From Phoma sp. XZ068 (taxonomy: Eukaryota; Ascomycota; Dothideomycetes; Pleosporales; Didymellaceae), in contig RBKR01000017.1 of the NCBI GenBank assembly GCA_004835665.1, positions 558,001-622,000 of the forward strand: a stretch of DNA of 64,000 nt, read 5' to 3'. Position numbers and translations under genes: made by a program. The notes below the pieces were generated by a model. It did no database searches. It saw only the letters and a program-made list of their open reading frames with translations, and was not told where the DNA came from. Within the stretch, counting starts at the first letter, position 1. Every line of letters starts with the position of its first letter. Shown in pieces: positions 11,785-22,284 of this stretch.

Positions 11785-12371
11785 TAACACCCTTGTCGGA
11801 CGCCCCAGCGTGGTAGGTCATTATCATTCAGAGGCTCGATATGGCGCACTCGATGATCAGATAGCAGAGAAGAGAAAGGTACGGAAGACAAACTGATATC
11901 GTTTGCTGTCAAGTGCGAGATGGGAAGCCCGTGAATGCTCCAGGCAAAGCTTCGCGAAACCTTTGACCATCACATCCCCTGGCAAGCGCGCAAGACCACG
12001 CGTGCATTTCGACCACAACGTAGGCAGAAGAGTCCATTACGTAACATGCGTCATGGAAATGCGGTATTGCAATCGTGCAGATGCAGCTTCGAAAACCTTT
12101 CCGGTTTGCCTTTGCAGGTGTGGTGTTGTGGGATGCTTGTTACCTTTGGAGGCGATGATGACCGACAGGCGAGCCTCCAAAGGAAGGCGCAGGCGAAAGC
12201 TCCACGCTAAGCTCGCTGGCCAATTGCGATGCACGCCCTATCAAAGACCATCATGGCCTAGGTGACTTGTATAAGAACAGCGGACTCCTTCAGCTTCGAC
12301 ACATCTAGACACAAAGCTTTTGGCCATCAATCTGTAAGTGTCTGTGTATGCAGTCTTTAGATGCTACCGCC

Positions 12372-14569
12372 ATGTCACACCTAAACCATCCGCTCGACCC
12401 TCTGACGCCCGAGGAGATTACCAAGGTGATGCATACCTGGACTGGCATGCAGGCCCTGAAGTTGACAGTACCATAGGCGGCAGAGGTGGTTCGGTTGTCA
12501 TTCGAAGGTCAAGATTTGAACTTCAGAGTCATCACTTTGCGAGAGCCACCGAAGAATGAGCTAGTCAAATACCTTGAAGCCGAGCATCAACGAAAGCAAG
12601 CACCACAAAGGCCCAAACGTTGTGCTCGTGTGGAGCTGCTTGTCAAGAATAGCATCGATACCAATGATCTGCTGGAGTTTATTGTTGATCTTAACAGCAG
12701 CTCGATCGACGAGAAACAACATCTAGAAGGCAAGCACTCGTACATCGACACCGCGTATATGAAGGAAGTTGAAGAGGCATGCATGGGCAATGCCAAGGTC
12801 CAGGACGAGATCATGAAGCTCGATCTCCCGGATGGCGCCTCTGTCATAATCGAGCCTTGGGCGTATGCCACAGATGGTTCTAATGACATGTCGCGCCGCA
12901 TCACAATGGTATGTTTCGAAACTATACACGATCCAGAACGATGCTAATATGAAGCGTAGTGTTGGTTCTACCTCCGCCTTCTAGATCATCCAGATGCCAA
13001 CTACTACGCCTACCCGCTCGATCTCTGCGCCGAGGTTTCGGAGGACCTTGAAGTCACCAAAGTGTACCATCTTCCTTCTTCTGCCAATGAGCAAGTCCAC
13101 AACGAGTCTCGTCCGTTCGATCGCAGTAAGATACATCCAAATGAGGCGAGTGAGTACCATCCCGATCTTCGATCCAGTCCTCGATCCACGACGAAGCCAT
13201 ATCAGGTAATTCAACCAGAAGGCCCATCGTTTCAAGTGAATGGGCAGAGCGTGGCGTGGGAGAAGTGGACGTTCAGAGTGGGGTTCAACTATCGCGAGGG
13301 GTTGACGTTGCACGATATTCGCTTTGACAATCGTAGCATGTTCTATCGTTTGTCGCTGGCCGAGATGTTTGTGCCGTACGGTGATCCGCGGGCGCCATAC
13401 CCAAGGAAGGGTGCGTTCGACTTGGGCAACGATGGTGCTGGCATCAACGCAAATAATCTACGGCTGGGATGCGACTGCCTAGGTGAGACATACTGCATCC
13501 ACAATTCATCAGGGCATCGTTGTTGACCGCGAACTCAGGAACGATCAAGTACTTCGATGGTTGGCACAACACCGCCTCTGGTCTCCCAATTAAGCTGCCT
13601 AACGTGGTCTGTCTCCATGAGCAAGATGACGGCATCCTCTGGAAGCATACCAACTTTCGTACTGGACATGCAGTTGTGACCCGCTCACGCATTCTTGTCT
13701 TACAAACAATCATCACGGTCACCAACTACGAGTATATCTTCGCTTTCCATTTTGGGGAAGATGCTTCAATCAACTATGAAGTCCGAGCTACAGGCATCCT
13801 CTCGACCGCACCTATCAACCTCGGTGAGCCGAAACCGGCTTACGGTACTATTGTGGCTCCAGGTGTGCTTGCACCCTACCATCAGCACCTTTTCTGCCTG
13901 CGCATCGACCCTGCTGTCGACGGTCACCGGAACTCTGTCATGATCGAAGAATCCCACGCGATGCCTATTGACGACCCAGCTGTGCATAACCCCTTCGGGG
14001 TCGGCTACGAAACCCGTACAAGTTACATTGAGAAGGAAGGCGGCTTCGACCTGGACCTCAACTCGAACAGGGTCTTCAAGATCGTCAATGAGGCGAAAAT
14101 TAATCCAATAACACAGACACCCGTAGGCTTGAGGCTGCTGCCTTCGTACAGCCGAATGCTGCTCGCCCACCCTTCTTCCTTCCATGCTAAGCGCTCCGAA
14201 TATGGCAAGCACGCTGTATGGGTGACCAAGTATCGCGAAGATGAGATGTTCCCATCGGGCAGATACACCATGCAATCCATGGGTGGTGAGGGCATTGCAA
14301 GCGCGGTCCAGAAGAGAGCGCAGGATGAGAACGAGTCGAACGTCAGAAAAGAGGATCTGGTGGTCTGGCATACATTTGGTTCGACACATAATCCAAGGAT
14401 CGAGGATTGGCCAGTCATGCCGTGTGAGAAGATGGTAGTTGGGCTGAAGCCAGTGAACTTCTTTGGAGGGAATCCGGGACTGGATGTTGCTCCAAGCACG
14501 CAGGAGGTGAACAAGAGTGTTTTGTATGACAAAAATAATGGCGAGGGTGAGGGTTGTTGTCAGACTTGA
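12372..14569 (+). CDS. Copper amine oxidase (primary-amine oxidase, TPQ-dependent)
   Basis: Predicted join(12372..12425, 12477..12908, 12960..13482, 13539..14569), 679 aa. Introns (51, 51, 56 bp) are GT..AG and in phase. The enzyme oxidises primary amines to aldehyde, ammonia and hydrogen peroxide. The topaquinone precursor is Tyr400 in TVTNYEY, fitting the T-x-x-N-Y-(D/E) rule. Copper ligands are His451 and His453 (HQHLF) and His620 (THNPRIEDWPVMP). The FD motif at residues 315-316 supplies the expected catalytic-base Asp. N2/N3 domains precede the catalytic domain, with the start HPLDPLTPEEI typical of the family. There is no N-terminal signal peptide, so a cytosolic or peroxisomal place is likely; the end is not a clear PTS1 (CCQT). 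The length is normal and all key residues are present. The amine permease lies upstream on the same strand. Confidence 0.95.
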
Positions 14570-15363
14570 GGCTCGTTGTCAGACTTCGAAGATGCTGGCC
14601 AGATGTGAGGTGTACTAGGCCCAGTTTATAAGATCATAGAGGCTGAGAAACGTATGCGTAAAGCCGCCCAGGGAAAAGCTCTTTCTGCTCTAGAATAGAT
14701 AACGCAGTTTGACCTCCTAGACATTGTAACTGTCTGCAAGCGCTCCAATCATGATAGGTCCCCACTGCACGGGCAACACGATTACATTTGTATTACCTTT
14801 GACGCAGAGTGCAAGCTGGCTGGTACTGCAAACCACCTGCAAACCTGAATCTGTCGATAGCGAAGCCACCAGTGGCAATCGCAATTCCTACAGAGGTGGC
14901 TAGGGTGATTGATCAGTTGAAGATTCGCATGTCAATACCAGCGATGTATCATGGCGAGAGCGCGCTCCAGCTCAGAGATTCGTATCGCGAATATACTCTG
15001 GAATGTAAGACAGCGGAAGCTCAAACTGTGACGCTTGTGGCAAATGTTCAAAGACGCAATACTTCACGGACGCTTTGAAGGTCGGCGGTCTTCTTATTTT
15101 GCACCTGTCTTCCAGCATCAAGTACACGCGACTGCCATTCACTGCAATACGAGGATATAGTACAGCGATTGAGGCAACTTGCGTCATGTCTTTCAACACA
15201 GGGGGTGCGTTGTAACTCAAAGGATGTGGCAATGAAGTAGCGAAGTAATTGTTATACAGTGAGAATATAGTTCTTCTGGTCATTCCCGCCCAATGCAACG
15301 ACGGTCGTTTGTAGGACGCATGGTCCTTTGATCGGTCTGGATTGAGCGATCCTTTGGATCTCT
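14570..15363. other. Intergenic between convergent genes; no supported gene
   Basis: This 794-bp gap lies between the stop codons of the amine oxidase (+) and the unknown protein (-). Open frames of 89 codons (+, 14809) and 156 codons (-, 15442 to 14972, overlapping its neighbour) exist, but I recognise nothing in them. Confidence 0.45.
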
Positions 15364-16214
15364 TTATTGGGTCAACATCTTCCTCGTCGCACCTTCCATC
15401 CAAAGCTTTGTGTACCATCTGTGCGCCAACTGGAACTTCCACGGCAGCGGCTCGAGGTCTTTGCCCTCAGGGGTTGTGTTGACAAACACACTCTTGAGGT
15501 GGAATGTCGCGGTGTCTGCCTTGTCATCGATGCTGACCTCCATGGAGAAGAGACCATCCGATGCACGCTGCTGTTGGTTCAGCGGTGAATCGCCACAGCG
15601 TACGATGACCTGTATTTCGTTAGTAAGACTGCTCCCGCGCACCTTGAGTCCTGGCTCCGGGTTCTTCGCGCGCGTACCTTGTTCTCACTGTGTTCGACAA
15701 CTTCAAAATGATCCGCAATCTTCTCTCCGACAGGATATTCGCTCTTCTCAAGCTGCTTCACATCCCAAAGGTGATCTTCTCGTCCCGGCAGGGCGCGGTA
15801 CTTCCTCTCCAAAAAGCGTCGTTGCACCCTGAACCCAATTCCGCTCCAGATGCCTCTGCAGAAGTCGGTGGTCAGGCGCTCGACGGGCACCTTCTCGCCC
15901 TCCTTCAAGCCGTAGCGCTGTCTGAACTGCTGCAGCGGCAGCGTCTTGATGGCATGATCAATGCAGACCGGGGGGTTCTTGAGCGGGTTGTGTTTTGTCG
16001 CGGTGGGCGTGAGCAGGTCGGGTGACGAGGTGTCGTAGGGAACGAATGTCGTGTTGCGCGAGTAGAAGCTGAAGACGGAGTAGCCGAGAAGTGCGTTTGC
16101 GCCCGCTGCACCTGCGAGGCCGAGGACGACGCCGAACAGGCGTTTGGAGCCGGAGATGCGCTTGAACTCGGGTGGGGGGGAGATGGTATTCATCTTGGCA
16201 TCAATTGGGGTCAC
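15364..16214 (-). CDS. Fungal conserved-looking protein with one N-terminal membrane helix, unknown function
   Basis: Predicted complement(join(15364..15609, 15678..16214)), 260 aa; the 68-bp intron has GTACGC, a TACTAAC branch and CAG on the minus strand, phase 0. A second ATG seven codons in (MNTISPPPEF) is an equally good start (253 aa). The N-terminus is basic and followed by a hydrophobic segment at about residues 25-50 (LFGVVLGLAGAAGANALLGY), so it is probably anchored in a membrane, perhaps mitochondrial. The rest is soluble, with predicted-looking strands (FSMEVSIDD, TATFHLKSVFV) before a C-terminal helix (KFQLAHRWYTKLWMEG). This order recalls SRPBCC/DUF2867-like folds, but that is a guess from pattern only. 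I do not recognise the family. Confidence 0.75.
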
Positions 16215-16620
16215 GGAAGAACAAGAGCAAGCTGCGATCGCGTACCCGTCGCGCCTTGTCGAGCGGCCCTGGTGTTGCCTTTGAGTGGGCCCTCGGGAGC
16301 TTGGGCCGTTCGGTCGGCGTTGAGTGCGAACAGCGAGGCTTTCGGCACACCAGAGCAGACGCCGACATGGTCACAGTCCTCGTTCAGGTAGAGTCACTTG
16401 GTCAACGCATGCTGTTGGTTGGCAGACTTTGTTCAATTCGAGCTGCTGATTATGGACTTTGCAAGCTGTTGGTCATGGTCTGTTGCAAGCTGTTGGTCAT
16501 GTTCTGTTGCAAGCTGTTGGTCATGGTCTGTTGCAAGCTGCTGGCCATAAGCTCTCCACGTTCAAGTCATGCAATGCTGAGTCGCCGAGGTAGAAGGTTG
16601 ATTTGGCAAATATAGAGCTT
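16215..16620. other. Intergenic with short tandem repeat
   Basis: This 406-bp gap holds the promoter of the unknown membrane protein, the 3' end of bfr2 and the 24-bp tandem repeat listed separately. No gene is visible. Confidence 0.5.
16461..16556. repeat. 24-bp tandem repeat, four units
   Basis: The unit GCAAGCTGTTGGTCATGGTC plus TGTT starts at 16461, 16485, 16509 and 16533. The first three units differ at one or two positions and the fourth is more diverged. A period of 24 is a multiple of three, but I see no supported coding frame through it. Confidence 0.85.
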
Positions 16621-18161
16621 CTAGCTCCTAAACAGCATGAGGCCTGCTTCCTCCGCATCTCCTTCACTATCGACCTCGCTTTCGACATCCTCTTCCCCAA
16701 GCCGCAGTCGCTTACCGAACAGGCTTCCGAACAGCTCATCTCTCTGCCTCTCTCCCCACTCCCCTCGCTCCTCAGGCGCCATGAAGTTCTGTAGTTTTTC
16801 CTGGACGGTATAGCGTAACCTTCTTCCCTTGCTTGCTTTTGTGTCAACCACCTTCTTTGTCTTTGCCTCTCGCGCCACCTGCCAGGGTGCCTGTACTACG
16901 AACTCGGACGTGCCATTGGCATTGACATCGGCAGACCGTTGCTCCAGCAGCTCCTTGAGGAGCAGCCCGTAAAAGTCGGCATCGTCGAAGATGGCTGCAT
17001 CAGGTAGCGCGGCCTTGTGAGCGGACTGGAGCGGTGCGCAGGAGCGTGGTGTTTGAGTGCGGGTGACAAGGTGTGACGAGGTCAATTGTGAGTCTAGTAC
17101 CTCGGTGAGCGTCTGCTGCGCCGCGGCGTTGAGTCGAGCTTTGTTGTTCGTGACCGTGGTGGCTTTGGTCTTGTTCGACCAGCGCTCCAGTACGGCCTTC
17201 CTATGCAGCAAGGATGCCTTGTCCGTGCTGCGGATCGAAGACCAGATATCGGCCGAGGACGTCTTGGCCTCGAAAGTGGTGCGCTTACGCTTCTCGCCTG
17301 TTCGTGACTCCTCGAGTGAGATGCGGAGGTCGGTGAGGTTGTTCAGCAGGGTCAGGGCGGCGGCCTCGGCCGCTGAGACGGAGGCATCTGGCGCAGTCGC
17401 TTCCTTGTGTGGATCGGCGGCCATGGAGTTTGTCGAGATGAGCGCCTTCTGCAGGCGGATGCGTGTGTTGAGCAGCGTGTCGAAGGTCTTGCGCTGCATC
17501 TTGACGGCCTCGCCCTTTGCAACGTCCGACTGTGCACCAGCGGCCAGTGTGGAGGTCAGGGATTTGGCGTCCTTCATCAGGTCACGCACAGCGGCGGCTC
17601 CTGACTTGGCGTCGTCGCCAGCCCCGTCGTCGCTGCCGTCGTCGTCTGAGTCTGAGTGCTCCTGCGCCGCTTGATCGTCGCTCTCATCCCCATCCGCCTC
17701 GGCGCTGTCCATGTCCATATCCTCTTCCGAGTCGCCCTCGCCGTCGATCAGCGCATTCAGCCCCTCGGAAAAGTCAGCCTCGTCGCCGCCATGCTCGCTC
17801 TCGTCGTCGCTATCGCCGTCACTGTCTGCCTCGCTGTCCTCGTCGTCGAAGCCCTTGGCGAACGGATCGTCGCTGTCGCTGGCCTCCAGGTCCCGGCGGC
17901 TGACGCCCTTGCCGGCATACTGCTTGCCCAGGGGCTTGGTCTCCGGCTTCCTCAGCTTGCTCTTGCCAACGTCGACATAGTGCTCGCGCCCGGCGTTTGC
18001 GGCTTCCTCGACGTCGGAGGACTCGGCGTCGGAGCGTTCGTCGTCGCTCGAGCTCGGCGCGGGATCGAGTAGCGACTCGGGATCAAAGTCTGGTTGCTTG
18101 TTAGCCGGGGAACGCGCGACCCAGGACCTGGCGACTGACCTCTGAGCTTCGTCTTGCCCAT
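16621..18161 (-). CDS. bfr2: Bfr2/AATF rRNA-processing protein
   Basis: Predicted complement(join(16621..18089, 18140..18161)), 496 aa. The first exon has only 22 nt (MGKTKLR plus one base); a 50-bp intron (GTCAGT, GGCTAAC branch, CCAG) joins it to DFDPESLLDP. This restores the family start, whereas reading straight through gives an unlikely leader. The N-terminal half has acidic low-complexity runs (Asp/Ser/Glu) around REHYVDVGKSKLR; the middle carries MQRKTFDTLLNTRIRLQKAL; the C-terminus has the conserved GEWGERQRDELFGSLFGKRL. These are signatures of Bfr2 (yeast) and AATF/Che-1 (animals), nucleolar factors of small-subunit (18S) pre-rRNA processing. It shares a divergent promoter with ind1. 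Confidence 0.92.
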
Positions 18162-18309
18162 TTTGCGCAAGTCGTGCGTTGTTGCGTCTGCAGGCGTGCA
18201 AGAGCAAACTTCGTGAGCCCCACAAAAAAGTCCAACCCGCGCATCAACCTTTCTCCACCGCCGAGGCGCGTCACCTCCGAGCGCGCCGCAACCATGTCGC
18301 CCATCCGCC
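18162..18309. promoter_or_regulatory. Divergent promoter between bfr2 and ind1
   Basis: Only 148 bp separate the two start codons (18161 on -, 18310 on +). Both 5' UTRs and core promoters must fit here, so the two genes probably share regulatory sites. I see no TATA box. The stretch is GC-rich near the centre (GCCGAGGCGCGTCACC). Confidence 0.7.
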
Positions 18310-19385
18310 ATGTTGAAGCCAAGACTGTTCTCAACGCTGCGCTGTCTGCAGCATGAGAATCCCCTGGTACGCACCCGCTGCGGGCGAAACATGAGCTCAC
18401 TGCAGCCGAGACACGAGCGCCCTGCTGACTCCAGCCAAGGGCCTTCCGCGCGCCGGCGCACCTCCACAGCTGCCGCGCATGCAGCGAGGCCTTCCGCAAC
18501 GACGGAGTATACGAGATGTGAAGAAGATTATCGCAGTGTCGTCGGCAAAGGGCGGCGTGGGCAAAAGCACAATTGCCGGTACATGGTTCACTTGCCCTGT
18601 CCACACCACCATCACTGCTCACATGTCTCCCAGTGAATCTTGCCCTCAGCCTCGCGCGCCGTGGCTACAGAGCCGGCATCCTCGACACTGACATCTTCGG
18701 CCCTTCGATACCGACTCTCCTGAACCTGTCCGGCGAACCGCGCTTATCGAGCAGTCAGTCTCTTCTGTGACCCCCTCCCACAACTGCACACCCTGACTAC
18801 GAGGCAGACAACCAGCTCATCCCACTCTCCAACTATGGTCTAAAGTCCATGTCCATGGGCTACCTCGTTCCCGAGTCCTCGCCGGTAGCATGGCGTGGTC
18901 TCATGGTCATGAAGGCCCTGCAACAGTTGCTTCACGAAGTGGAATGGGGCGGACTGGATGTGCTGGTGCTAGACATGCCGCCTGGTACTGGCGATGTGCA
19001 GCTTACCATTACACAGCAGCTCAACCTGGATGGTGCGCTTATCGTGTCAACACCCCAAGACCTGTCGCTCAAGGACGCCGTAAAAGGCGTAGAACTATTC
19101 AAGAAGGTTAATGTGAACCTTCTTGGTCTGGTCTGCAACATGGCTGGTTTCAAGTGCCCAGGCTGTGGTTCGGTCCATGAGGTCTTTGGCAACATGAAGA
19201 AGATTAGAGATATGTGTTCAAAGTACGACTTGAAGATGCTGGGCGAAATTCCGCTCCACGCCAGCATCAGCGACGATGCAGACCGCGGCAAACCCACGGT
19301 TGTTGCAGACCCTGATGGCGACAGAGCGACAGCCTTCTTGGAAATTGCTCGCGAGGTTGAAGCTGCAATCGGCTTGACAAAATGA
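18310..19385 (+). CDS. ind1: Ind1/NUBPL-type Mrp P-loop ATPase, Fe-S carrier for mitochondrial complex I
   Basis: Predicted join(18310..18366, 18440..18578, 18634..18753, 18808..19385), 297 aa. For intron 1 the acceptor at 18438-18439 is needed to keep frame. The first ~30 residues are basic and hydroxylated (MLKPRLFSTLRCLQ), suiting a mitochondrial targeting peptide. Deviant Walker A KGGVGKS is at 56-62; the DTDIFGPSIP switch and VLDMPPGTGD follow. The Cys222-x2-Cys225 pair (KCPGC) is the Fe-S binding motif of the Mrp/Nbp35 family. MQRGLPQRRSIRDVKK before the P-loop is typical of Ind1 rather than cytosolic Nbp35/Cfd1, which lack such a leader; Nbp35 also has an N-terminal Cys cluster that is absent here. 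Its role is to deliver Fe-S clusters to respiratory complex I in the matrix. Confidence 0.92.
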
Positions 19386-20020
19386 GCCCAAGCCCTACTC
19401 AATCTAATTCAAGATTTTGGGAGTCAATCTGCACCTGAGCATCGGCACACTGAACATAGAATGCCTCGCTACAATCATCACCGAGCATGCGTGTTCCAAC
19501 ATGTTCTACATAGCAGTCAGTCTCTCTATACTTCACCCGACTGTTCATTCCGCTAGGCCTCCCTTTCCTCGTGCCCGGCGACCCATCATGGTATACACCG
19601 CGGACAGGTGTAATCTTGGCTCCAGTGGACCTGACGGACCGAACAATCCGTACCTGACGTTTGTAATGTACATCATTGCTCTGGTTAGACAAAGTGCTCC
19701 TGCTTCGTGCCGAAGGTAATATACACTAGCCAATCAATAGACATTATCAAAGCACTAGCGCCACCATTGGATATTAAGCCGGCTCTCCACGACTGTGGAG
19801 TCGGGAATGCACAGTACCGCGATCTTCAGTTTCTCCATAGTACCCATCTCATGGGTTGCCTGAAGGGTGAGCGAGTCTCCGTTGTGTTGACTCACTTTCG
19901 ATCCGGCCATCTCAAGAGCACAAGCTCGACATATACTGCGTTCGAGGCACTACGACTGTCTGCGTACGCGGCGAGCCGAATAATATTGTTCCATCATCTC
20001 CCACCCTAACGCCCAATTTC
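19386..20020. other. Intergenic; no gene seen
   Basis: This 635-bp stretch separates ind1 from the CE2 esterase. Short open frames on both strands carry no recognisable features. The last 100 bp presumably hold the esterase promoter. Confidence 0.5.
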
Positions 20021-21103
20021 ATGATGTATTTCCCAATTCTTCTCCTTGCTGGTCTCGCCACTGCCGTTCCTACTTCAGGTGCTGCTGATACTGGATACCG
20101 GTTCCTCGGTCGCGTCAATCCCGCAACTAAGGAGCTTACTTGGCCAGGTACAGGCGTGTCATTCACATTCAAGGGAACTTCCGCCACCATCAATCTTGCG
20201 AAGGTCGTGGGTGACAACAGCTTTGACTTGATCATTGACGGTAAAGCACCCACGGAGATCGCAAGGGTCGTCAATACAGCCATCTCAACATCCAAACTGG
20301 CACAAGGCATACACTCTGTCGTCCTACGCAGACGCTCCGAAACTGCACTTGGTACAGTGTCCGTTAACAGCGTCACCGTCGATGGCAAATTCGTTCCCGA
20401 AAAGTCGCTGACCCGTCAAATCGAAGTCATCGGCGACTCCATTACCGTTGGCTACGGCCTTGATGGCACGCTTCCCTGCACTAACAACGCTGCCGTTACC
20501 GACAACCCCAAGACCTATGGCGTCCTGGCAGCGAAAGCACTCAACGCAGACTACAACATTATTGCATGGAGCGGCAAAGGTCTCGTGCGCAACATTGCCA
20601 CTGCAACTACGGACACCAGCCCTTTGCTTCCGGAACTTTACACGCGATATGGTGCCAATGATGCGAGTGGCAGCTACATCTTCCCTTCCTCTTGGAAGCC
20701 CAGCGCCGTAGTCATCAACTTGGGTACAAATGACTGGTCATATCTCGGCTTCGACGCATCTGGCCAGTCGTACTCTGCACGAGAAGTCCTCAAGCCCGCG
20801 ACCTTCACAGCTGGACTCGTCAAGTTCGCCAAGCAAATCCAGGCCCGTTATCCCGCAGCGCAATTCTTCCTGCTCAACAGCCCAATGCTGAGTGATAGCT
20901 ACCCTACGGTGGCAGACGCACAGAAGACAAATCAGACTAAGGCGGTCCAAGATGCGGTTAGGCAATTGGGTGCTAAGGCGCATTTCGTAGATTGGCCGAC
21001 GCAGGGCAGTCAGGTAGGCTGTGATTATCATCCCAATGCGGCGACACATGCAGCTGAGGGAACAGTGCTGGCTGATGCTATTAAGCGTGCATTGGATTGG
21101 TGA
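20021..21103 (+). CDS. Secreted SGNH esterase, carbohydrate esterase family 2 (acetylxylan esterase type)
   Basis: Single exon, 360 aa. Residues 1-16 form a signal peptide (hydrophobic core FPILLLAGLATA, cleavage likely after AVP or nearby), so the protein is exported. A beta-sandwich-like N-terminal domain (about 25-125) precedes the SGNH domain, the layout of CE2 esterases. Block I is GDSITVGYG (Ser140), the oxyanion Gly sits in WSGKG, block III is GTND (Asn237), and block V is DYHPN (Asp335, His337). The expected job is removal of acetyl groups from plant cell-wall xylan or mannan outside the cell. It suits a plant-associated or saprotrophic fungus. All catalytic residues are present. Confidence 0.92.
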   Translation: MMYFPILLLAGLATAVPTSGAADTGYRFLGRVNPATKELTWPGTGVSFTFKGTSATINLAKVVGDNSFDLIIDGKAPTEIARVVNTAISTSKLAQGIHSVVLRRRSETALGTVSVNSVTVDGKFVPEKSLTRQIEVIGDSITVGYGLDGTLPCTNNAAVTDNPKTYGVLAAKALNADYNIIAWSGKGLVRNIATATTDTSPLLPELYTRYGANDASGSYIFPSSWKPSAVVINLGTNDWSYLGFDASGQSYSAREVLKPATFTAGLVKFAKQIQARYPAAQFFLLNSPMLSDSYPTVADAQKTNQTKAVQDAVRQLGAKAHFVDWPTQGSQVGCDYHPNAATHAAEGTVLADAIKRALDW

Positions 21104-21162
21104 AGGGGATTTGAGACTGGTTCCAAATGGGTCACGGACAAAGATGTAGATTATCTGGCCTT

Positions 21163-22284
21163 TCAGTGTAATGATGGATATGCCGACAATGCTGGAGTAC
21201 CTCCTGTGTGTACGAACAAGACATTCTTCGCTTCGCCTAATGCTCCTTCTCTTACGAGGCCCAGAAGCCCAGCGATGGCTTTGCCTGTATAGACAGGATC
21301 GGTTAGAATGCCCTCCGTGTTAGCCAACAGCTTGATCGCATTACTGGTCTCTTCGTTGAGGTGACCGTACGATCCTGCGTTGTAGCGCCCGTCAAGCTCG
21401 AAGTCGTCTTCCGAGATCCAGTCTTCTTGCAAGCCAACCATCTGAGCCGTATTTCTCGCTGACACAATGACGACTCTCGAGGTTTCTTTTAGATCAGTAC
21501 TCGTGGCTTGAATCCCAATCAACCGCCGCCGTGCTGTAACGCCGGCTTTCAGAAGCGCCTTGAACCCAGCCACCATCCCACCCAAGGTGCTCCCGCTCGC
21601 CGTCGAGACAATTATTGTATCAAACTGTACTCCTAGTTCTTTTTCCTGCTCGATCAACTCATACGTCCATCTTGCAAACCCAAGGCCACCCAGTAAGTGC
21701 AGGCTTGCGCCAGAGGGGATGAAGTACGGCATTCCACCCTCAGCTTTGATCTTCTCCATCTCCCTCCTTGCAGCAACCTCGTACGCCAGCCCGTCTCCAC
21801 CATCCGCATTTGCCTTTTCTCTGTCCTCTGGTGTGGAGGGTTTCCACCCAGCCCCCAACACAGCATTAATCTGCACATTCCCCGCGCGCTCATACGCCGC
21901 GCGATCTTGAGCAGAGGGTTTCCCAATCTTCGGATCTGGTGTAAGCACAGTACTCATGCCAAATCGATTCCCAGCGGCTGTGACCTGACGCTGACTATTG
22001 CTCTGCATGCCGCCTACAGTTACAAGGTGCGTCGCTTTCTTGGCTATTGCATCCGCGATTACATATTCGAGTTTGCGTACTTTGTTGCCACCGTAGGCGA
22101 GCGCGCTGTTGGTATCTTCGTGCTTGATCCATAGATCTGGAAGGGCTCGTGGGGCATTTGGTTCTCGTCTGAGTTGGGCGGTGAGGTTTTTGAGCGGCTC
22201 GATGGGCGTTGCATATGGGTACATTAAGGCTGCACGTGGAATATCGGCAAATGGCCTGGGGAGGCGGACTGTGAACGTTGCCAT
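21163..22284 (-). CDS. PLP enzyme of the ACC deaminase/D-cysteine desulfhydrase family; residues favour D-cysteine desulfhydrase
   Basis: Single exon, 373 aa, tryptophan-synthase-beta fold. The PLP lysine is Lys68 (GGNKVRKLEY), the Ser/Asn pair is at GGMQSN (Ser95, Asn96), and Tyr306 (AGSYGHLNEE) and Tyr332 (TDPVYTGK) match the two active-site tyrosines. The usual database name would be ACC deaminase. In characterised bacterial ACC deaminase, however, the positions after the second Tyr and in the H-x-GG loop are Glu and Leu, and swapping them to Ser/Thr converts activity to D-cysteine desulfhydrase. Here they are Thr333 and Thr360 (VHTGGTPA). I therefore expect breakdown of D-cysteine to pyruvate, ammonia and sulfide rather than ACC to alpha-ketobutyrate. 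It converges on the CE2 esterase with 59 bp between stops. Confidence 0.88.
   Translation of the reverse strand: MATFTVRLPRPFADIPRAALMYPYATPIEPLKNLTAQLRREPNAPRALPDLWIKHEDTNSALAYGGNKVRKLEYVIADAIAKKATHLVTVGGMQSNSQRQVTAAGNRFGMSTVLTPDPKIGKPSAQDRAAYERAGNVQINAVLGAGWKPSTPEDREKANADGGDGLAYEVAARREMEKIKAEGGMPYFIPSGASLHLLGGLGFARWTYELIEQEKELGVQFDTIIVSTASGSTLGGMVAGFKALLKAGVTARRRLIGIQATSTDLKETSRVVIVSARNTAQMVGLQEDWISEDDFELDGRYNAGSYGHLNEETSNAIKLLANTEGILTDPVYTGKAIAGLLGLVREGALGEAKNVLFVHTGGTPALSAYPSLH

Larger units (their letters stand above)
10856..12371. other. Intergenic region upstream of the amine oxidase; candidate GATA sites
   Basis: About 1.5 kb with no confident gene. It contains a polypyrimidine run (11405-11466), a possible small frame (11587-11784) and three HGATAR-type sites: AGATAA at 11535, TGATAA at 11782 and TTATCA (reverse) at 11821. 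Such sites bind GATA nitrogen regulators (AreA/NIT2 type) in ascomycetes; function here is an inference. A TATA-like TGTATAAGA near 12268 lies about 100 bp upstream of the oxidase start. Confidence 0.4.

Noticed and set aside
14972..15442. 156-codon minus-strand open frame downstream of the unknown membrane protein
   Set aside because: Overlaps the last exon of the neighbour in another frame and shows no family resemblance; could be chance.
17057..18072. Several long + strand frames rich in Ser/Arg
   Set aside because: Antisense of the acidic Asp/Ser repeats of bfr2; GC-rich codons remove stops in all frames.
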